This document shows, piece after piece, positions 1 through 8,985 of a stretch of DNA of 64,000 nucleotides. Under the pieces are notes generated by a model. That model was not told the origin of the DNA. It saw nothing but the letters and a program-made list of their open reading frames with translations, and searched no databases. The position numbers and the translations under genes were made by a program. Location: assembly GCA_002282385.1 (NCBI GenBank), contig NCJG01000001.1, forward strand, positions 310,001 to 374,000, written 5' to 3'. The DNA comes from Sphingomonadales bacterium 39-57-19 (GTDB taxonomy: Bacteria > Pseudomonadota > Alphaproteobacteria > Sphingomonadales > Sphingomonadaceae). Position 1 is the stretch's first letter. The number at the start of each line of letters is the position of its first letter.

Positions 1-278
1 CATTTGGGCCTCAGGTCAATGCAGACGCGGCTGCGATGCAGGATATTGACGGCCGCGAAATGTGGCTGCTCGCGCCGATTGCGATCGTTGTGTTGTGGAT
101 GGGCGTATATCCCGAAACATTCCTTGCCCCCATTCGCCGCGATGTTGCGACAATAGTTGATCGTATTGAACGGGCGGCTCCCGCTGGCGACAGCAAATTA
201 ATGGCCGTCGACCCGACCACAGCGCGCTTTCGCGTTGTTCATGAACCTAAAAAAGACGTGGCTGAGGGGAGCCATTAA
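1..278 (+). CDS. nuoM: NADH-quinone oxidoreductase subunit M, 3' end (partial)
   Basis: Only the last ~92 codons are inside the window; the reading frame is open from the left edge. A final membrane segment (WLLAPIAIVVLWMGVYP) is followed by a polar tail, which fits the C-terminus of the proton-pumping antiporter-like subunit M of complex I. The main support is position: its TAA stop lies 2 bp before nuoN, the usual nuo operon order in proteobacteria. The family call is inferred from context plus the tail; the diagnostic parts of NuoM are outside the window. Confidence 0.8.
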   Translation, partial: FGPQVNADAAAMQDIDGREMWLLAPIAIVVLWMGVYPETFLAPIRRDVATIVDRIERAAPAGDSKLMAVDPTTARFRVVHEPKKDVAEGSH

Positions 279-280
279 TA

Positions 281-1723
281 ATGGAACTTAATGCTTCGCT
301 CTCCTTGGTGCGTCCTGAGATTATTCTCAGCTTCTCGGCGCTTGCCTTGCTTTTGTTGGCTGCTTGGAAGGATCAGGCCGGACGCCTCATCAGCATATTG
401 GCTGTTGCGGCTCTAGGTGCCGCCGCTGCCTTCACCGCCAGCTCGCTTGGTTCGGGCGCCAACGCGTCGGCCTTTGATGGTTTGATGGTGAATGATGCCT
501 TTGGCAATTTCTCCAAGCTGCTGATTTACATTGCTGCGGCGGTGTCACTGACCATCGCGCCGCGTTTCTTGGAGAAGGCGGGCGCGATGCGTGCTGAATA
601 TCCGGTTCTCATCGTCCTTTCCTGCGTCGGTATGGGCATTATGGTATCGGCGACGGACCTGGCCTCCTTGTATATCGGTTTGGAGCTTCAGAGCCTCTCG
701 GCCTATGTTCTGGCCAGCTTCGTGCGTTCAGATGGCCGTTCGGCGGAAGCGGGCCTGAAATATTTCGTCCTTGGCGGTCTTGCGAGCGGCATGCTGCTGT
801 TCGGCGCATCCTTGGTCTATGGTTTTGCCGGTTCGACAAGCTTTGCGGCAATCGGCCTCGCGATGGACAAGGAAGTCGGCCTTGGTCTGATCTTTGGTAT
901 CGTGTTCATCCTGTCTGGATTGGCATTTAAGATCAGTGCCGCACCATTCCATATGTGGACGCCCGACGTCTATGAAGGCGCACCCACGCCTGTCACAGCA
1001 TTTTTTGCGAGCGCGCCAAAGGTTGCGGCCATCGCTTTGTTGATGCGCGTTGTGCTTGAGGCATTTGGTTCGCAGGTTCTGGTGTGGCAGCAAATCATTA
1101 TTGCAGTGGCGTTGATGTCGATCATCATCGGCGCGGTTGGCGCAATTGGTCAGCAGAACCTCAAGCGCCTGATGGCGTATAGCTCGATCAACAATGTCGG
1201 CTTCATCCTCATCGGTCTTGCCACCGGAACCGAGCAAGGCATCGCTGCCATGCTTGTCTATCTGACTATTTATGTCGCCATGACCTTGGGCGGCTTTGTG
1301 TGCTTGATGCAATTGAAGGACAAAGACGGCAACTATCGGGAAGAATTTGCCGATATCGCTGGCTTGTCAAAGACCCGCCCGGCGCTTGCCGCTGCCTTTG
1401 CCATTTTCATGTTCAGCCTCGCGGGCATTCCGCCATTGTTCGGCTTTTGGGGTAAGCTGGTGGTATTCAATGCCGCTGTCGCCGCCGGCCTGCTGCCATT
1501 GGCCGTCATTGGTATTTCGGCTTCGGTTATTGGAGCATTCTATTACCTTAAGGTTGTCAAAGTGATGTACTTTGATGATGCGGCAGATGTTATCGCGGAA
1601 AGCGATGATAAGGTGCTTGTCTGGACCGGTGGCATTCTTGCCGCAGCCAACTCACCGCTTGGGTATTTTGCCATTCCAGCGCTCGGCGTTTGGACGGCGG
1701 TTGCGGCAGAAGCGCTGTTCTGA
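281..1723 (+). CDS. nuoN: NADH-quinone oxidoreductase subunit N
   Basis: A 480-residue polytopic inner-membrane protein, the usual NuoN length. It is one of the three antiporter-like proton-pumping subunits of complex I. The Mrp/antiporter core is easy to see: the segment around residue 225 (APFHMWTPDVYEGAPTPVTAF) carries the HMWTPDVYEGAPTPV signature, and KRLMAYSSINNVGF near residue 295 holds conserved Lys and Ser residues. It starts 2 bp after nuoM and its end overlaps the biotin ligase gene, so it is probably the last nuo gene of a longer transcript running on into birA-coaX-RNase J, an arrangement common in Alphaproteobacteria. Confidence 0.97.
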   Translation: MELNASLSLVRPEIILSFSALALLLLAAWKDQAGRLISILAVAALGAAAAFTASSLGSGANASAFDGLMVNDAFGNFSKLLIYIAAAVSLTIAPRFLEKAGAMRAEYPVLIVLSCVGMGIMVSATDLASLYIGLELQSLSAYVLASFVRSDGRSAEAGLKYFVLGGLASGMLLFGASLVYGFAGSTSFAAIGLAMDKEVGLGLIFGIVFILSGLAFKISAAPFHMWTPDVYEGAPTPVTAFFASAPKVAAIALLMRVVLEAFGSQVLVWQQIIIAVALMSIIIGAVGAIGQQNLKRLMAYSSINNVGFILIGLATGTEQGIAAMLVYLTIYVAMTLGGFVCLMQLKDKDGNYREEFADIAGLSKTRPALAAAFAIFMFSLAGIPPLFGFWGKLVVFNAAVAAGLLPLAVIGISASVIGAFYYLKVVKVMYFDDAADVIAESDDKVLVWTGGILAAANSPLGYFAIPALGVWTAVAAEALF

Positions 1724-2436
1724 CGCTGATATTTGAAGAGGTCGCGCTCACTGGGTCAACGAACGCGGATTTGTTGACGCGCGCGGCGCAGGGTGCACCG
1801 GAAGGATTATGGCTTCGCGCTGATGCGCAGGACGGCGGCAGAGGCCGTCTCGGCCGCAGCTGGGAAAGCCCAAAGGGCAATCTGTTCGCAAGCACCATCG
1901 TTCGTCTGCGCGATACCGACCCTGCACCAGCCAGTCTGGCTTTTGTAACAGCATTGGCCGTGTTCGACGCCATCCGGCAGATCGCGCCGCATGTCGACAT
2001 TTCCCTGAAATGGCCAAATGACATTCTCTCGCTCGATGGTTCGAAATTGTGCGGGATATTGTTGGAACGATCGGCCGATGCGGTCATTGTTGGCATTGGG
2101 CTAAACTTGGTTTGGCATCCGGAAAATCTTGACCGGAAAGTGTCAGACTTACGCGCACTTGGCGCCACACCACCCGACGCGCAGTCGAGCGTGGAAATCA
2201 TGGCCGATGCCTTTGCGCGGTACCTGTCGATCTGGCGGCTGTCGGGCACGGGCACGATTATCCGCCAGTGGGAAGAATGTGCGCATCCGCGCGGAACAGC
2301 GCTGTCGGCACGATTGCCCGATGGAGAGGAACTGCATGGGCTTTTCCAAGGCTTGGACGATCAAGGTGCGCTGCGGCTTAGCTTGGCGGACGGCGCAATT
2401 CGTGCCATTCACGCAGCAGATGTTTTTCTAGTTTAA
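1690..2436 (+). CDS. birA: Biotin--[acetyl-CoA-carboxylase] ligase, monofunctional
   Basis: Transfers biotin via biotinyl-AMP to the carrier domain of acetyl-CoA carboxylase. Catalytic-domain motifs are present: GSTNADLL near the start, the GRGRLGRSW loop (biotinyl-AMP binding, family GRGRRGR) and KWPNDIL. The N-terminal helix-turn-helix of E. coli BirA is absent, so it should not act as the bio operon repressor. The start is uncertain: the frame has no ATG, and the TTG given here lies inside nuoN and overlaps it by 34 bp. The recognisable domain begins about residue 11 ([15 protein letters not shown]), so a rare start just at the nuoN stop is also possible. coaX follows after 11 bp. Confidence 0.93.
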   Translation: MDGGCGRSAVLTLIFEEVALTGSTNADLLTRAAQGAPEGLWLRADAQDGGRGRLGRSWESPKGNLFASTIVRLRDTDPAPASLAFVTALAVFDAIRQIAPHVDISLKWPNDILSLDGSKLCGILLERSADAVIVGIGLNLVWHPENLDRKVSDLRALGATPPDAQSSVEIMADAFARYLSIWRLSGTGTIIRQWEECAHPRGTALSARLPDGEELHGLFQGLDDQGALRLSLADGAIRAIHAADVFLV

Positions 2437-2447
2437 AGGGGTGGGCG

Positions 2448-3230
2448 ATGTTGCTCGCAATAGACACGGGTAATACCAACGCGAAGTTTGCTTTGGTCGA
2501 TGACAGCGGCGAGATATTGCACCGCTGGCGCATCGCCACAGACGCGCGGCGCACTGCCGATGAATATGCGGTTTGGCTGGACCGGCTCATCCAGATGGCG
2601 GGGTACAAGCGTTCGGATATCGATGCCGTAATCATCGCGACCGTCGTGCCGCGCGCGCTGCACAATCTACAGCTGTTGGCGACGCGCTATTTTGGCTGTG
2701 AAGCACTTGTGGCTGGGCGCGGCGCTGTTGGGTGGGGCATTCAGTTGCGTGTTGCGGAACCACAGTCGGTTGGCGCAGATCGCGCCGTGAATGCCATTGC
2801 GGCGCATGCGCTTGCAGACGGGCATAAGATCGTGATCAGTTTTGGCACGGCGACGACGTTTGATTATATCGGCCCCGATGGGTCTTACCGAGGCGGAAGC
2901 ATCGCGCCGGGCGTTAATCTGTCGCTCGACGCTTTATACGGCGCAGCGGCGATGCTGCCGCGAATTGCAATCGAACCACCGCCAAATGAAAGTGTCATCG
3001 GCACAACCACTGTTGGACAAATGCAGATTGGCATCTATTGGGGCTATGTGGCAATGATCGAGGGAATGATTGCCCGAATGAAAAATGAAATTGGTGAACC
3101 GGTATCGGTTATTGCGACCGGCGGTTTAGCAATCTTGTTTCAGCAACATGGCCATTTATTTGACCGGGTAGAACCCGATTTGACGCTGCGGGGGCTGGCG
3201 CTTTTGTACAGGAATAGAGAAAAAACATAA
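2448..3230 (+). CDS. coaX: Type III pantothenate kinase
   Basis: First step of coenzyme A synthesis, phosphorylation of pantothenate. The 260-residue ASKHA-fold protein starts with the phosphate-binding DTGNTN motif and has [23 protein letters not shown] and [15 protein letters not shown], which are typical of CoaX (type III, not feedback-inhibited by CoA) rather than CoaA. Its TAA overlaps the next ATG by one base (TAATG), so translation is probably coupled to the RNase J gene. The pair coaX-rnj is a recurrent alphaproteobacterial arrangement. Confidence 0.97.
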   Translation: MLLAIDTGNTNAKFALVDDSGEILHRWRIATDARRTADEYAVWLDRLIQMAGYKRSDIDAVIIATVVPRALHNLQLLATRYFGCEALVAGRGAVGWGIQLRVAEPQSVGADRAVNAIAAHALADGHKIVISFGTATTFDYIGPDGSYRGGSIAPGVNLSLDALYGAAAMLPRIAIEPPPNESVIGTTTVGQMQIGIYWGYVAMIEGMIARMKNEIGEPVSVIATGGLAILFQQHGHLFDRVEPDLTLRGLALLYRNREKT

Positions 3231-4873
3231 TGACGACCCCAAAAAATGAACTGCTTTTCCTTGCTCTTGGCGGGTCAAATGAAATTGGCATGAACGTCAA
3301 TTTATACGGTTGCGATGGCAAGTGGGTAATGGTCGACCTTGGCCTCACCTTTGCCAATTCAGAGTATCCCGGCGTTGACCTCGTACTTCCAGATCTGGAA
3401 TTTATCGAGAAGCGGAAAAAAGACCTTTTGGGCATCGTCCTGACGCATGGTCATGAAGACCATATTGGCGCGGTGGCTTATTTTGCCGCGGACCTTGGTG
3501 TGCCTTTATATGCGACGCCGTTCACAGCAACGCTCATTCGCGGTAAGCTGGAGGAAGAAGGCATCGCCGATATTGTGGAGCTGAATGTTATTCCCATGGA
3601 AGGCGCATTCTCCATGGGGCCGTTCGATTTTAAATTTGTGACGCTGGCGCACTCCATCCTTGAAATGAGCGCCTGTTTGATCACCACGCCTTATGGCAAG
3701 ATTTTCCATACTGGTGACTGGAAATTGGACGAACGGCCTGTATTGGGCCGCCCAACGACCGCCGACGCGCTAACCGCGATTGGGGACACCGGCATATTGG
3801 CGATGGTGTGTGATTCCACCAACGTCTTCAATCTTGAACATAGCGGCAGCGAAGGCAGCGTGAAGGACGACCTGCTAAAGTCCGTCAAGGCCGCGAAGGG
3901 GCGGGTTGTTGTGACAACTTTCGCCTCCAACGCAGCGCGGTTGCAGACGTTGGGCGAAGTTGCACGCGAAAGCGGCCGGACCTTGTGCTTTGCCGGTCGG
4001 TCGTTGCACCGTATCCTTGAGGCAGCGCAGGCCAATGGCTATTTGAAAGACCTGCCCAAAACCATTGATATGGAAAAAGTGGACAGCCTGCCGCGCCACG
4101 AAGTCATGGTTGTTGCGACAGGCGGGCAGGGCGAAGCCCGCGCTGCGTTAGCGCGCATTGCAGAGGGTAATCATCCCGTGAAGCTGGAGGAGGGCGACAC
4201 CGTCATCTTCTCGTCTAAGCAGATCCCGGGCAATGAAATCGCCATAGGCATCATCATGAACAAGCTTGCCGAGCGCAACATTCTGACGGTTACGGAAAAG
4301 CAGGCGCATGTCCATGTATCGGGTCACCCGGGTCAGCCGGAGCTTGCGGCTCTATATGATTGGATCAGGCCTGAAATCCTCGTCCCAGTACATGGCGAGC
4401 GTCGGCACATGGCAGAGCAAGCCCGTTTCGCGCGCGCGCATGGCGTTCCAAAGGCTGTTGTGCAGTCAAATGGTGACGTGGTGCGCTTGGCGCCTGGCGA
4501 ACCGAAGACGATTGGCAAGGAACGTACTGGGCGCCTTATCCTCGATGGTGACACCATCATCGCGGCGGATGGCGCCACGTTGAACGAGCGCCGGCGTCTG
4601 TCGTGGTACGGGTTAATTTCGGTGGCGTTCGCGCTTGGTGCGAATGACAAATTGCTGGGCAGCCCGGAAATCCGTTTGCATGGCGTTCCCATCGAAGAAG
4701 ATCTGGATGATTTTATCGACGAAGCCACGACCGCTGCCGTAAAGGCAATTAAGGACAATCGTGGCGATTATGAAAAGCTGCGCGAATCCGTTCGTTTGGC
4801 CGTTCGCCGTGTTGCCGTTAGTTGGACCGGCAAAAAACCCATTGTTGATGTGATGATATTGGAGACCGCATGA
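3230..4873 (+). CDS. rnj: Ribonuclease J
   Basis: A 547-residue metallo-beta-lactamase/beta-CASP ribonuclease with 5'-3' exonuclease and endonuclease activity in mRNA decay and rRNA maturation. The zinc-binding motif HGHEDH is at residues 73-78. Further metal and beta-CASP motifs follow (FHTGDWKLD; CDSTN; SGHPGQPEL near residue 365; VPVHGERRHM). The C-terminal domain is complete. Its end overlaps the following gene by 4 bp (ATGA). Confidence 0.96.
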   Translation: MTTPKNELLFLALGGSNEIGMNVNLYGCDGKWVMVDLGLTFANSEYPGVDLVLPDLEFIEKRKKDLLGIVLTHGHEDHIGAVAYFAADLGVPLYATPFTATLIRGKLEEEGIADIVELNVIPMEGAFSMGPFDFKFVTLAHSILEMSACLITTPYGKIFHTGDWKLDERPVLGRPTTADALTAIGDTGILAMVCDSTNVFNLEHSGSEGSVKDDLLKSVKAAKGRVVVTTFASNAARLQTLGEVARESGRTLCFAGRSLHRILEAAQANGYLKDLPKTIDMEKVDSLPRHEVMVVATGGQGEARAALARIAEGNHPVKLEEGDTVIFSSKQIPGNEIAIGIIMNKLAERNILTVTEKQAHVHVSGHPGQPELAALYDWIRPEILVPVHGERRHMAEQARFARAHGVPKAVVQSNGDVVRLAPGEPKTIGKERTGRLILDGDTIIAADGATLNERRRLSWYGLISVAFALGANDKLLGSPEIRLHGVPIEEDLDDFIDEATTAAVKAIKDNRGDYEKLRESVRLAVRRVAVSWTGKKPIVDVMILETA

Positions 4874-5142
4874 GCTGGACATCAATTATAGCGATTTACG
4901 CGCTTTTTTGGGTGATGACCGCGTTTGTCATCCTTCCCATCGGCGTGCGAACGCATGAAGAATTGGGGCTGCCTAAGGTACCCGGGCAGGCGGACAGCGC
5001 CCCTGGGAACTTCCAGCCCCGCATCATCCTTTTGCGGACAACATTGTTATCCGCAGCGCTCTTTGGTCTATATTATGCCAATTATGTCTATGGCTGGGTC
5101 GACCGCCACAGTTTTGACTGGCTGATACATAGGCCTGTTTAA
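4870..5142 (+). CDS. DUF1467 family small membrane protein
   Basis: A 90-residue protein with two predicted membrane helices, about residues 4-24 (SIIAIYALFWVMTAFVILPIG) and 56-75, joined by a polar loop with a VRTHEELG-type motif. This layout matches DUF1467, a small alphaproteobacterial family of unknown function found next to RNase J. The ATG overlaps the RNase J stop (ATGA), so the two are probably co-translated. It is the last gene of the run; the next gene converges on it with 3 bp between stop codons. Confidence 0.85.
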   Translation: MSWTSIIAIYALFWVMTAFVILPIGVRTHEELGLPKVPGQADSAPGNFQPRIILLRTTLLSAALFGLYYANYVYGWVDRHSFDWLIHRPV

Positions 5143-5145
5143 GGC

Positions 5146-7434
5146 TTATTTCCGAAGCCGCTCGATCGCTTGGGCCAGCGCAACATATAGCTTGCCAATA
5201 TCGGACGACAAAAGCGTGACGCCAATGGCGTTGCCATCACGTGTGCTGAGCAACAGACGCATGATGCCTTCAAAGTCGTGCACATAGCGGTTCACATGCT
5301 CGCGGAATTCGCTGTCGTTGCCATAATGATTGGCGATGATCTTTGCTTCTTTTGAATCGATAAGGCGCACGGCACGGCGGGTAAACACGCCTCTGTCGCC
5401 CTTGAGATAGGACGCCCATGCGGTGTCAGTGATGTCATTCGACAATATTTTCGTTACATCGATGGCCGTGGAATTCAGTGATTCCGTCAACAGCACCATA
5501 CGACGCGCGAAGCTGTTATCTTGAACCGATTCAAAACTGTTTTTGCTATCGGCAATGCGGCCTTCAAGAGTGGTCGTCATTTCGCCTAGCTCGGCGAGTT
5601 GTTTGACGACCAGACCGGTCGCAGCTTCGGATAGCTCTACATTGCGCTCAATCGCTTCCTGAACGGCAGCATTCATCGACGCAACTTGCGCATCCAACGC
5701 ATTGGCGAGCGCGGTTCGATTTTGCTCGGTCAGCTGCTCGGAAATATGGGCGAGTTCTTCATCCAAGATCTTCCGGCTGCTTTCCGCCGCAGCGCGTGTG
5801 GATTCGCGGACACGCAGTAATGCGGTCACCAGTTGGCCATTTGCCTCATCCGACATTTCCTGAAGCAGCGATTGTGTTTGTCGCAACGACGAACCAAGTG
5901 CATCGACTTGGTCATGGCGGGCGGCAAAATGGGCATCGCTCTGCGTCATGAGCGCGTCCACAGAGTCGCGCTGGGTCGCAATAATCTGCTCCAGCCCGTT
6001 CAGCTTCTCCAGCATGCTGCCACTCAATTCCTCGAGCGATTGTGCGTTCGACAATGCGGATTTTATCTGCGCGACGCCATCGGACAATTGCACGCTGAGG
6101 ACGTCCATAGATGCAGGAATTGTCTCGCTAATTTCATGGTTTGCTGTGCCAAGCGACTCCAGCAGCTTGTGGGACTGATCAATCAGCTGTTGGGTGACAA
6201 GTTGATTGTCTGTCAGCGCCGAACCAACCGTGCGCGTGCTCTCGCCCAAGGCCGATACGGCAAAGGCCAGTTTGGACGTCTGGTCGGTCGCGACGCGGTC
6301 AACCTCTGAAATCTGCTGTGCGCTTAAATCAATGTGCGCGCTAATCGTGGCAATCATGGCACGGATCCGCGCTTCTTCCTGTTCAGTCTGGCTACCAACG
6401 TCGCCAAGTGCCTTCCGCAAGTCGGAAAGGCTCGACTGAATCTGTTCCTGACTATTGGAGAGGATCGCGTCGATATCACCCGATGCCTGTGCGATGCCGC
6501 TGGACATGGCTTGCGTTGCGCTGTCCATCAACGTCGCCATTTCGGCGCTCCTATCAAGCGCCTCTGTACTCCGCATGTCGAGCAGTTTTGCACTGCTGCT
6601 GAGCGACTGTTCCAATTTAACAGCCATGTCGTCGGCGCGCACTTCAACGCCATCGACATAATCGCGAACCGATTTGCCGGCATCGCGAACGCGCTCCAAA
6701 GTTGCAATGAGCGCTTTGATCTGGATCTGCGCGTTATTGCCAGCGCTGCCGATCTGGTTGGTCACATCTTTCGCTGCGCTTGTAACAACTGGCAAATGCT
6801 TGCGGAGCTGCTCAAGATTTGTGTTTGCGGATTGGCTTACAGTCTCAAGTGTCTTTGCTTTTTGGTCGCTATCGGCAAGCGCCGCTGTAAGGACCTGGGC
6901 TGACTCCATCAATTTCTGGGAGGACTGGCGTCCAAGCGACTCGAGATCGCGTGCATTTTGTGACAAAAACTCGCGGGCCAACGCGATTTCCTCGTTCACG
7001 GTGCGCATCCGCTGGCTCAGTAAAACGCTTTCGTTGCGCAACGACGCTGCAACGTTGCCAAATCGGGTTGCTTCCCGGCTGCTGTTACGCATCACCAACA
7101 ACCACGACACGGCGATCAACAATGCAGGGACAGCCCAACGCACAATGAGTTCAACAATGCGATTGTTGTCGAGGCCGGATTGCGCCTCAGGCCAATAGGT
7201 CAGTCCGAAAAATGCAGTCCAACCCGCAAATGCGAGGAGAAGCATCGTCGGCACCACAAATGCCAAAATACTACGCCGCGGCTGTTCAACTTCATACATA
7301 TCTTCAACATTTTCTGTGTCGAAAGCATCGCGAAGCGAATCCGCCGTCACTTGCGTTTCCGCCGCGACTTCGTCGTGCGAAGATTGGTCTGAGATATGCT
7401 GCGTCAAGCCGACGATTTTTGAGCGTGTGGTCAT
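5146..7434 (-). CDS. Large membrane-anchored coiled-coil protein, function unknown
   Basis: A 762-residue protein. An acidic cytoplasmic N-terminus (~50 residues) is followed by two membrane helices (about 55-80 and 96-114), then ~500 residues of Ala/Gln/Ser/Leu-rich heptad sequence, and a compact C-terminal region (from about 630; FARRMVLLTESLNS...). The repeats resemble chemotaxis-receptor or structural coiled coils, but I see no HAMP domain and no conserved receptor hairpin tip, so I do not call it a chemoreceptor. It is transcribed alone and divergently from the next gene across 268 bp. A scaffold role at the envelope or pole is a guess only. Confidence 0.7.
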   Translation of the reverse strand: MTTRSKIVGLTQHISDQSSHDEVAAETQVTADSLRDAFDTENVEDMYEVEQPRRSILAFVVPTMLLLAFAGWTAFFGLTYWPEAQSGLDNNRIVELIVRWAVPALLIAVSWLLVMRNSSREATRFGNVAASLRNESVLLSQRMRTVNEEIALAREFLSQNARDLESLGRQSSQKLMESAQVLTAALADSDQKAKTLETVSQSANTNLEQLRKHLPVVTSAAKDVTNQIGSAGNNAQIQIKALIATLERVRDAGKSVRDYVDGVEVRADDMAVKLEQSLSSSAKLLDMRSTEALDRSAEMATLMDSATQAMSSGIAQASGDIDAILSNSQEQIQSSLSDLRKALGDVGSQTEQEEARIRAMIATISAHIDLSAQQISEVDRVATDQTSKLAFAVSALGESTRTVGSALTDNQLVTQQLIDQSHKLLESLGTANHEISETIPASMDVLSVQLSDGVAQIKSALSNAQSLEELSGSMLEKLNGLEQIIATQRDSVDALMTQSDAHFAARHDQVDALGSSLRQTQSLLQEMSDEANGQLVTALLRVRESTRAAAESSRKILDEELAHISEQLTEQNRTALANALDAQVASMNAAVQEAIERNVELSEAATGLVVKQLAELGEMTTTLEGRIADSKNSFESVQDNSFARRMVLLTESLNSTAIDVTKILSNDITDTAWASYLKGDRGVFTRRAVRLIDSKEAKIIANHYGNDSEFREHVNRYVHDFEGIMRLLLSTRDGNAIGVTLLSSDIGKLYVALAQAIERLRK

Positions 7435-7702
7435 AATCCCCTAATTACCACATTATTGCGAGAGAGAAACGCAAACTTAACACCATCTGTTGTAACCCCG
7501 AAAAATGTCGATGGATTATGGCGCATTTGACACAGCGTTAATGGCTACAGTGGGGGATGAAGCATCCTTAATGGCGGAACTGCGTGTGTCGTTCGCAGGC
7601 TCAACAATGCTATATGCGATATCGATCATTTCATTGTTCAATGATTGACCCATTTTTGTAGATTTTGATTGGCAAATGACATCTAAACTTCATATCTGAC
7701 CT
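7435..7702. other. Divergent intergenic region
   Basis: 268 bp between two divergently transcribed genes, so it must hold promoters for both. It is AT-richer than its neighbours. A possible -35/-10 pair for the rightward gene is TTGGCA (7670-7675) with ATATCT 17 bp downstream, very close to the ATG. I see no RNA gene, repeat or clear operator. Confidence 0.4.
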
Positions 7703-8929
7703 ATGGTGTCCCCGCGCATTCCCGAAAAGCTTTCTGTCGCGTTGCTCTCCGTTACCGGTGGCGACGAGTCCGCGTCGCGAGTGCCCACGGACAAGCCAAA
7801 TACCGAGTTGGCGGGCGGTTCACTCGTAGATTATCAAATTAAGACGCTTTTTCGCGCGGGAATTTCACGGTTTCTCGTTGAACTGGAGAATATGGACGGG
7901 GCAATGTTGGCCTTGGCCGATCAATGGCGGCAGAAAAACGTCCTCGTCGATTTCGTCCGCACAGGTGCGGATATTCAACGCTATTTAAAGCTCGACGACC
8001 GCATTTGGGTTCAGTCTGGGCAGCTATATGTGCAGCCTGACTTTGTCGAAACGCTCTCAAAATCGCCGGATAACTTCGTGGCTACAGTGGATGGGCGCGA
8101 CGAAAATAGCCTTTTTGAGCGCATCGATTTGAATACGCGCTGGGCCGGTATCTCGATTGTCGGCGCCAGCACGATCGCGATGCTGAAAGATCTACCCGAA
8201 GACTGGAGCATCATTTCCTCACTGCTGCGCCAGGCCATCCTCGCGAATGTGCCGTTGAGACCTTTGTCGCAGCAACATGTTAACAACGGAACCTTGAACA
8301 TCGTCCAAGGTTCGCAGGATTTTGTCCAGCTGAACAAGCAAATTTTACGCAGGCGGGTTTTAAGTCAGCCGGGCTTCGTTGAAGCTAGGGTTTTGGGGCC
8401 AGTATCCGCCAAATTGGTTCCCATCATATGGCAAAGTCCCATCGCGCTTAAGTTCGTAAAATTTGCCGGTCCGATATTTGCGTTGGGCGCTGCGGGCCTG
8501 GGTGTGTCCGGCTTCGATTTGGCAGCAACTGGCGCTGCTTTTGGTGCTGTCGCAACCAATTCTCTGCGTCTTGCAACGACTGACGATTTGAACGGGCAGG
8601 GGAAAATGCCCAAGCTGACGGCCGTGACCTTGTCGCTGCTTGTTATTGCGATGTTTGGCGCGGCGTATATGGACACCTCGTACACGAACGACGGCCTATT
8701 TGCGGCGTTTGCGGTAGCCTCCATCGCATGGATTAGCATGCATGTCGTGTTGCCGCGTTGGGCGGACGGGCTTCTGCGGTCGCCAGCCTTGCTGTCCATT
8801 TTGGCTTTAGTCGGCACTGCCGGTCTTGGTTTAGCCAATGCGCTGCAATGGATTATGGTCGCGCAGCTAAGCGCGTTTATGTTTGCATGCTATGATAGCG
8901 GCCCCGATAAAAAGGCGGATCAGCCTTAA
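7703..8929 (+). CDS. Nucleotidyltransferase-like domain fused to a membrane domain, function unknown
   Basis: 408 residues in two parts. Residues ~10-215 look like a degraded sugar-nucleotide or MobA-like nucleotidyltransferase fold: LAGGSLVDYQIKTLFRAGI resembles the G-rLidyql..l..aGi segment of that superfamily, and DDRIWVQSGQLYVQPDFV resembles its product/metal strand. The canonical N-terminal GxGxR nucleotide loop is missing. Residues ~245-395 hold four to five membrane segments without a DGxxAR CDP-alcohol transferase signature. The architecture recalls nucleotidyltransferase/CDP-alcohol phosphatidyltransferase fusions, but both catalytic motifs seem lost. It lies 56 bp upstream of the broken sensor kinase. 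Confidence 0.6.
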   Translation: MVSPRIPEKLSVALLSVTGGDESASRVPTDKPNTELAGGSLVDYQIKTLFRAGISRFLVELENMDGAMLALADQWRQKNVLVDFVRTGADIQRYLKLDDRIWVQSGQLYVQPDFVETLSKSPDNFVATVDGRDENSLFERIDLNTRWAGISIVGASTIAMLKDLPEDWSIISSLLRQAILANVPLRPLSQQHVNNGTLNIVQGSQDFVQLNKQILRRRVLSQPGFVEARVLGPVSAKLVPIIWQSPIALKFVKFAGPIFALGAAGLGVSGFDLAATGAAFGAVATNSLRLATTDDLNGQGKMPKLTAVTLSLLVIAMFGAAYMDTSYTNDGLFAAFAVASIAWISMHVVLPRWADGLLRSPALLSILALVGTAGLGLANALQWIMVAQLSAFMFACYDSGPDKKADQP

Positions 8930-8985
8930 AACGCCGTTAACCGACAAAACCTATAACGGCCGCCACGAACGTTAGTGGATAGGCT

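Noticed and set aside
728..1312. Long open frame antisense to nuoN
   Set aside because: It is a shadow of a strongly conserved gene with biased codon use; its product has no recognisable domain or hydrophobic pattern.
5146..7434. Methyl-accepting chemotaxis protein
   Set aside because: No HAMP domain, no receptor-tip sequence and no methylation-site context; only generic coiled coil is present.
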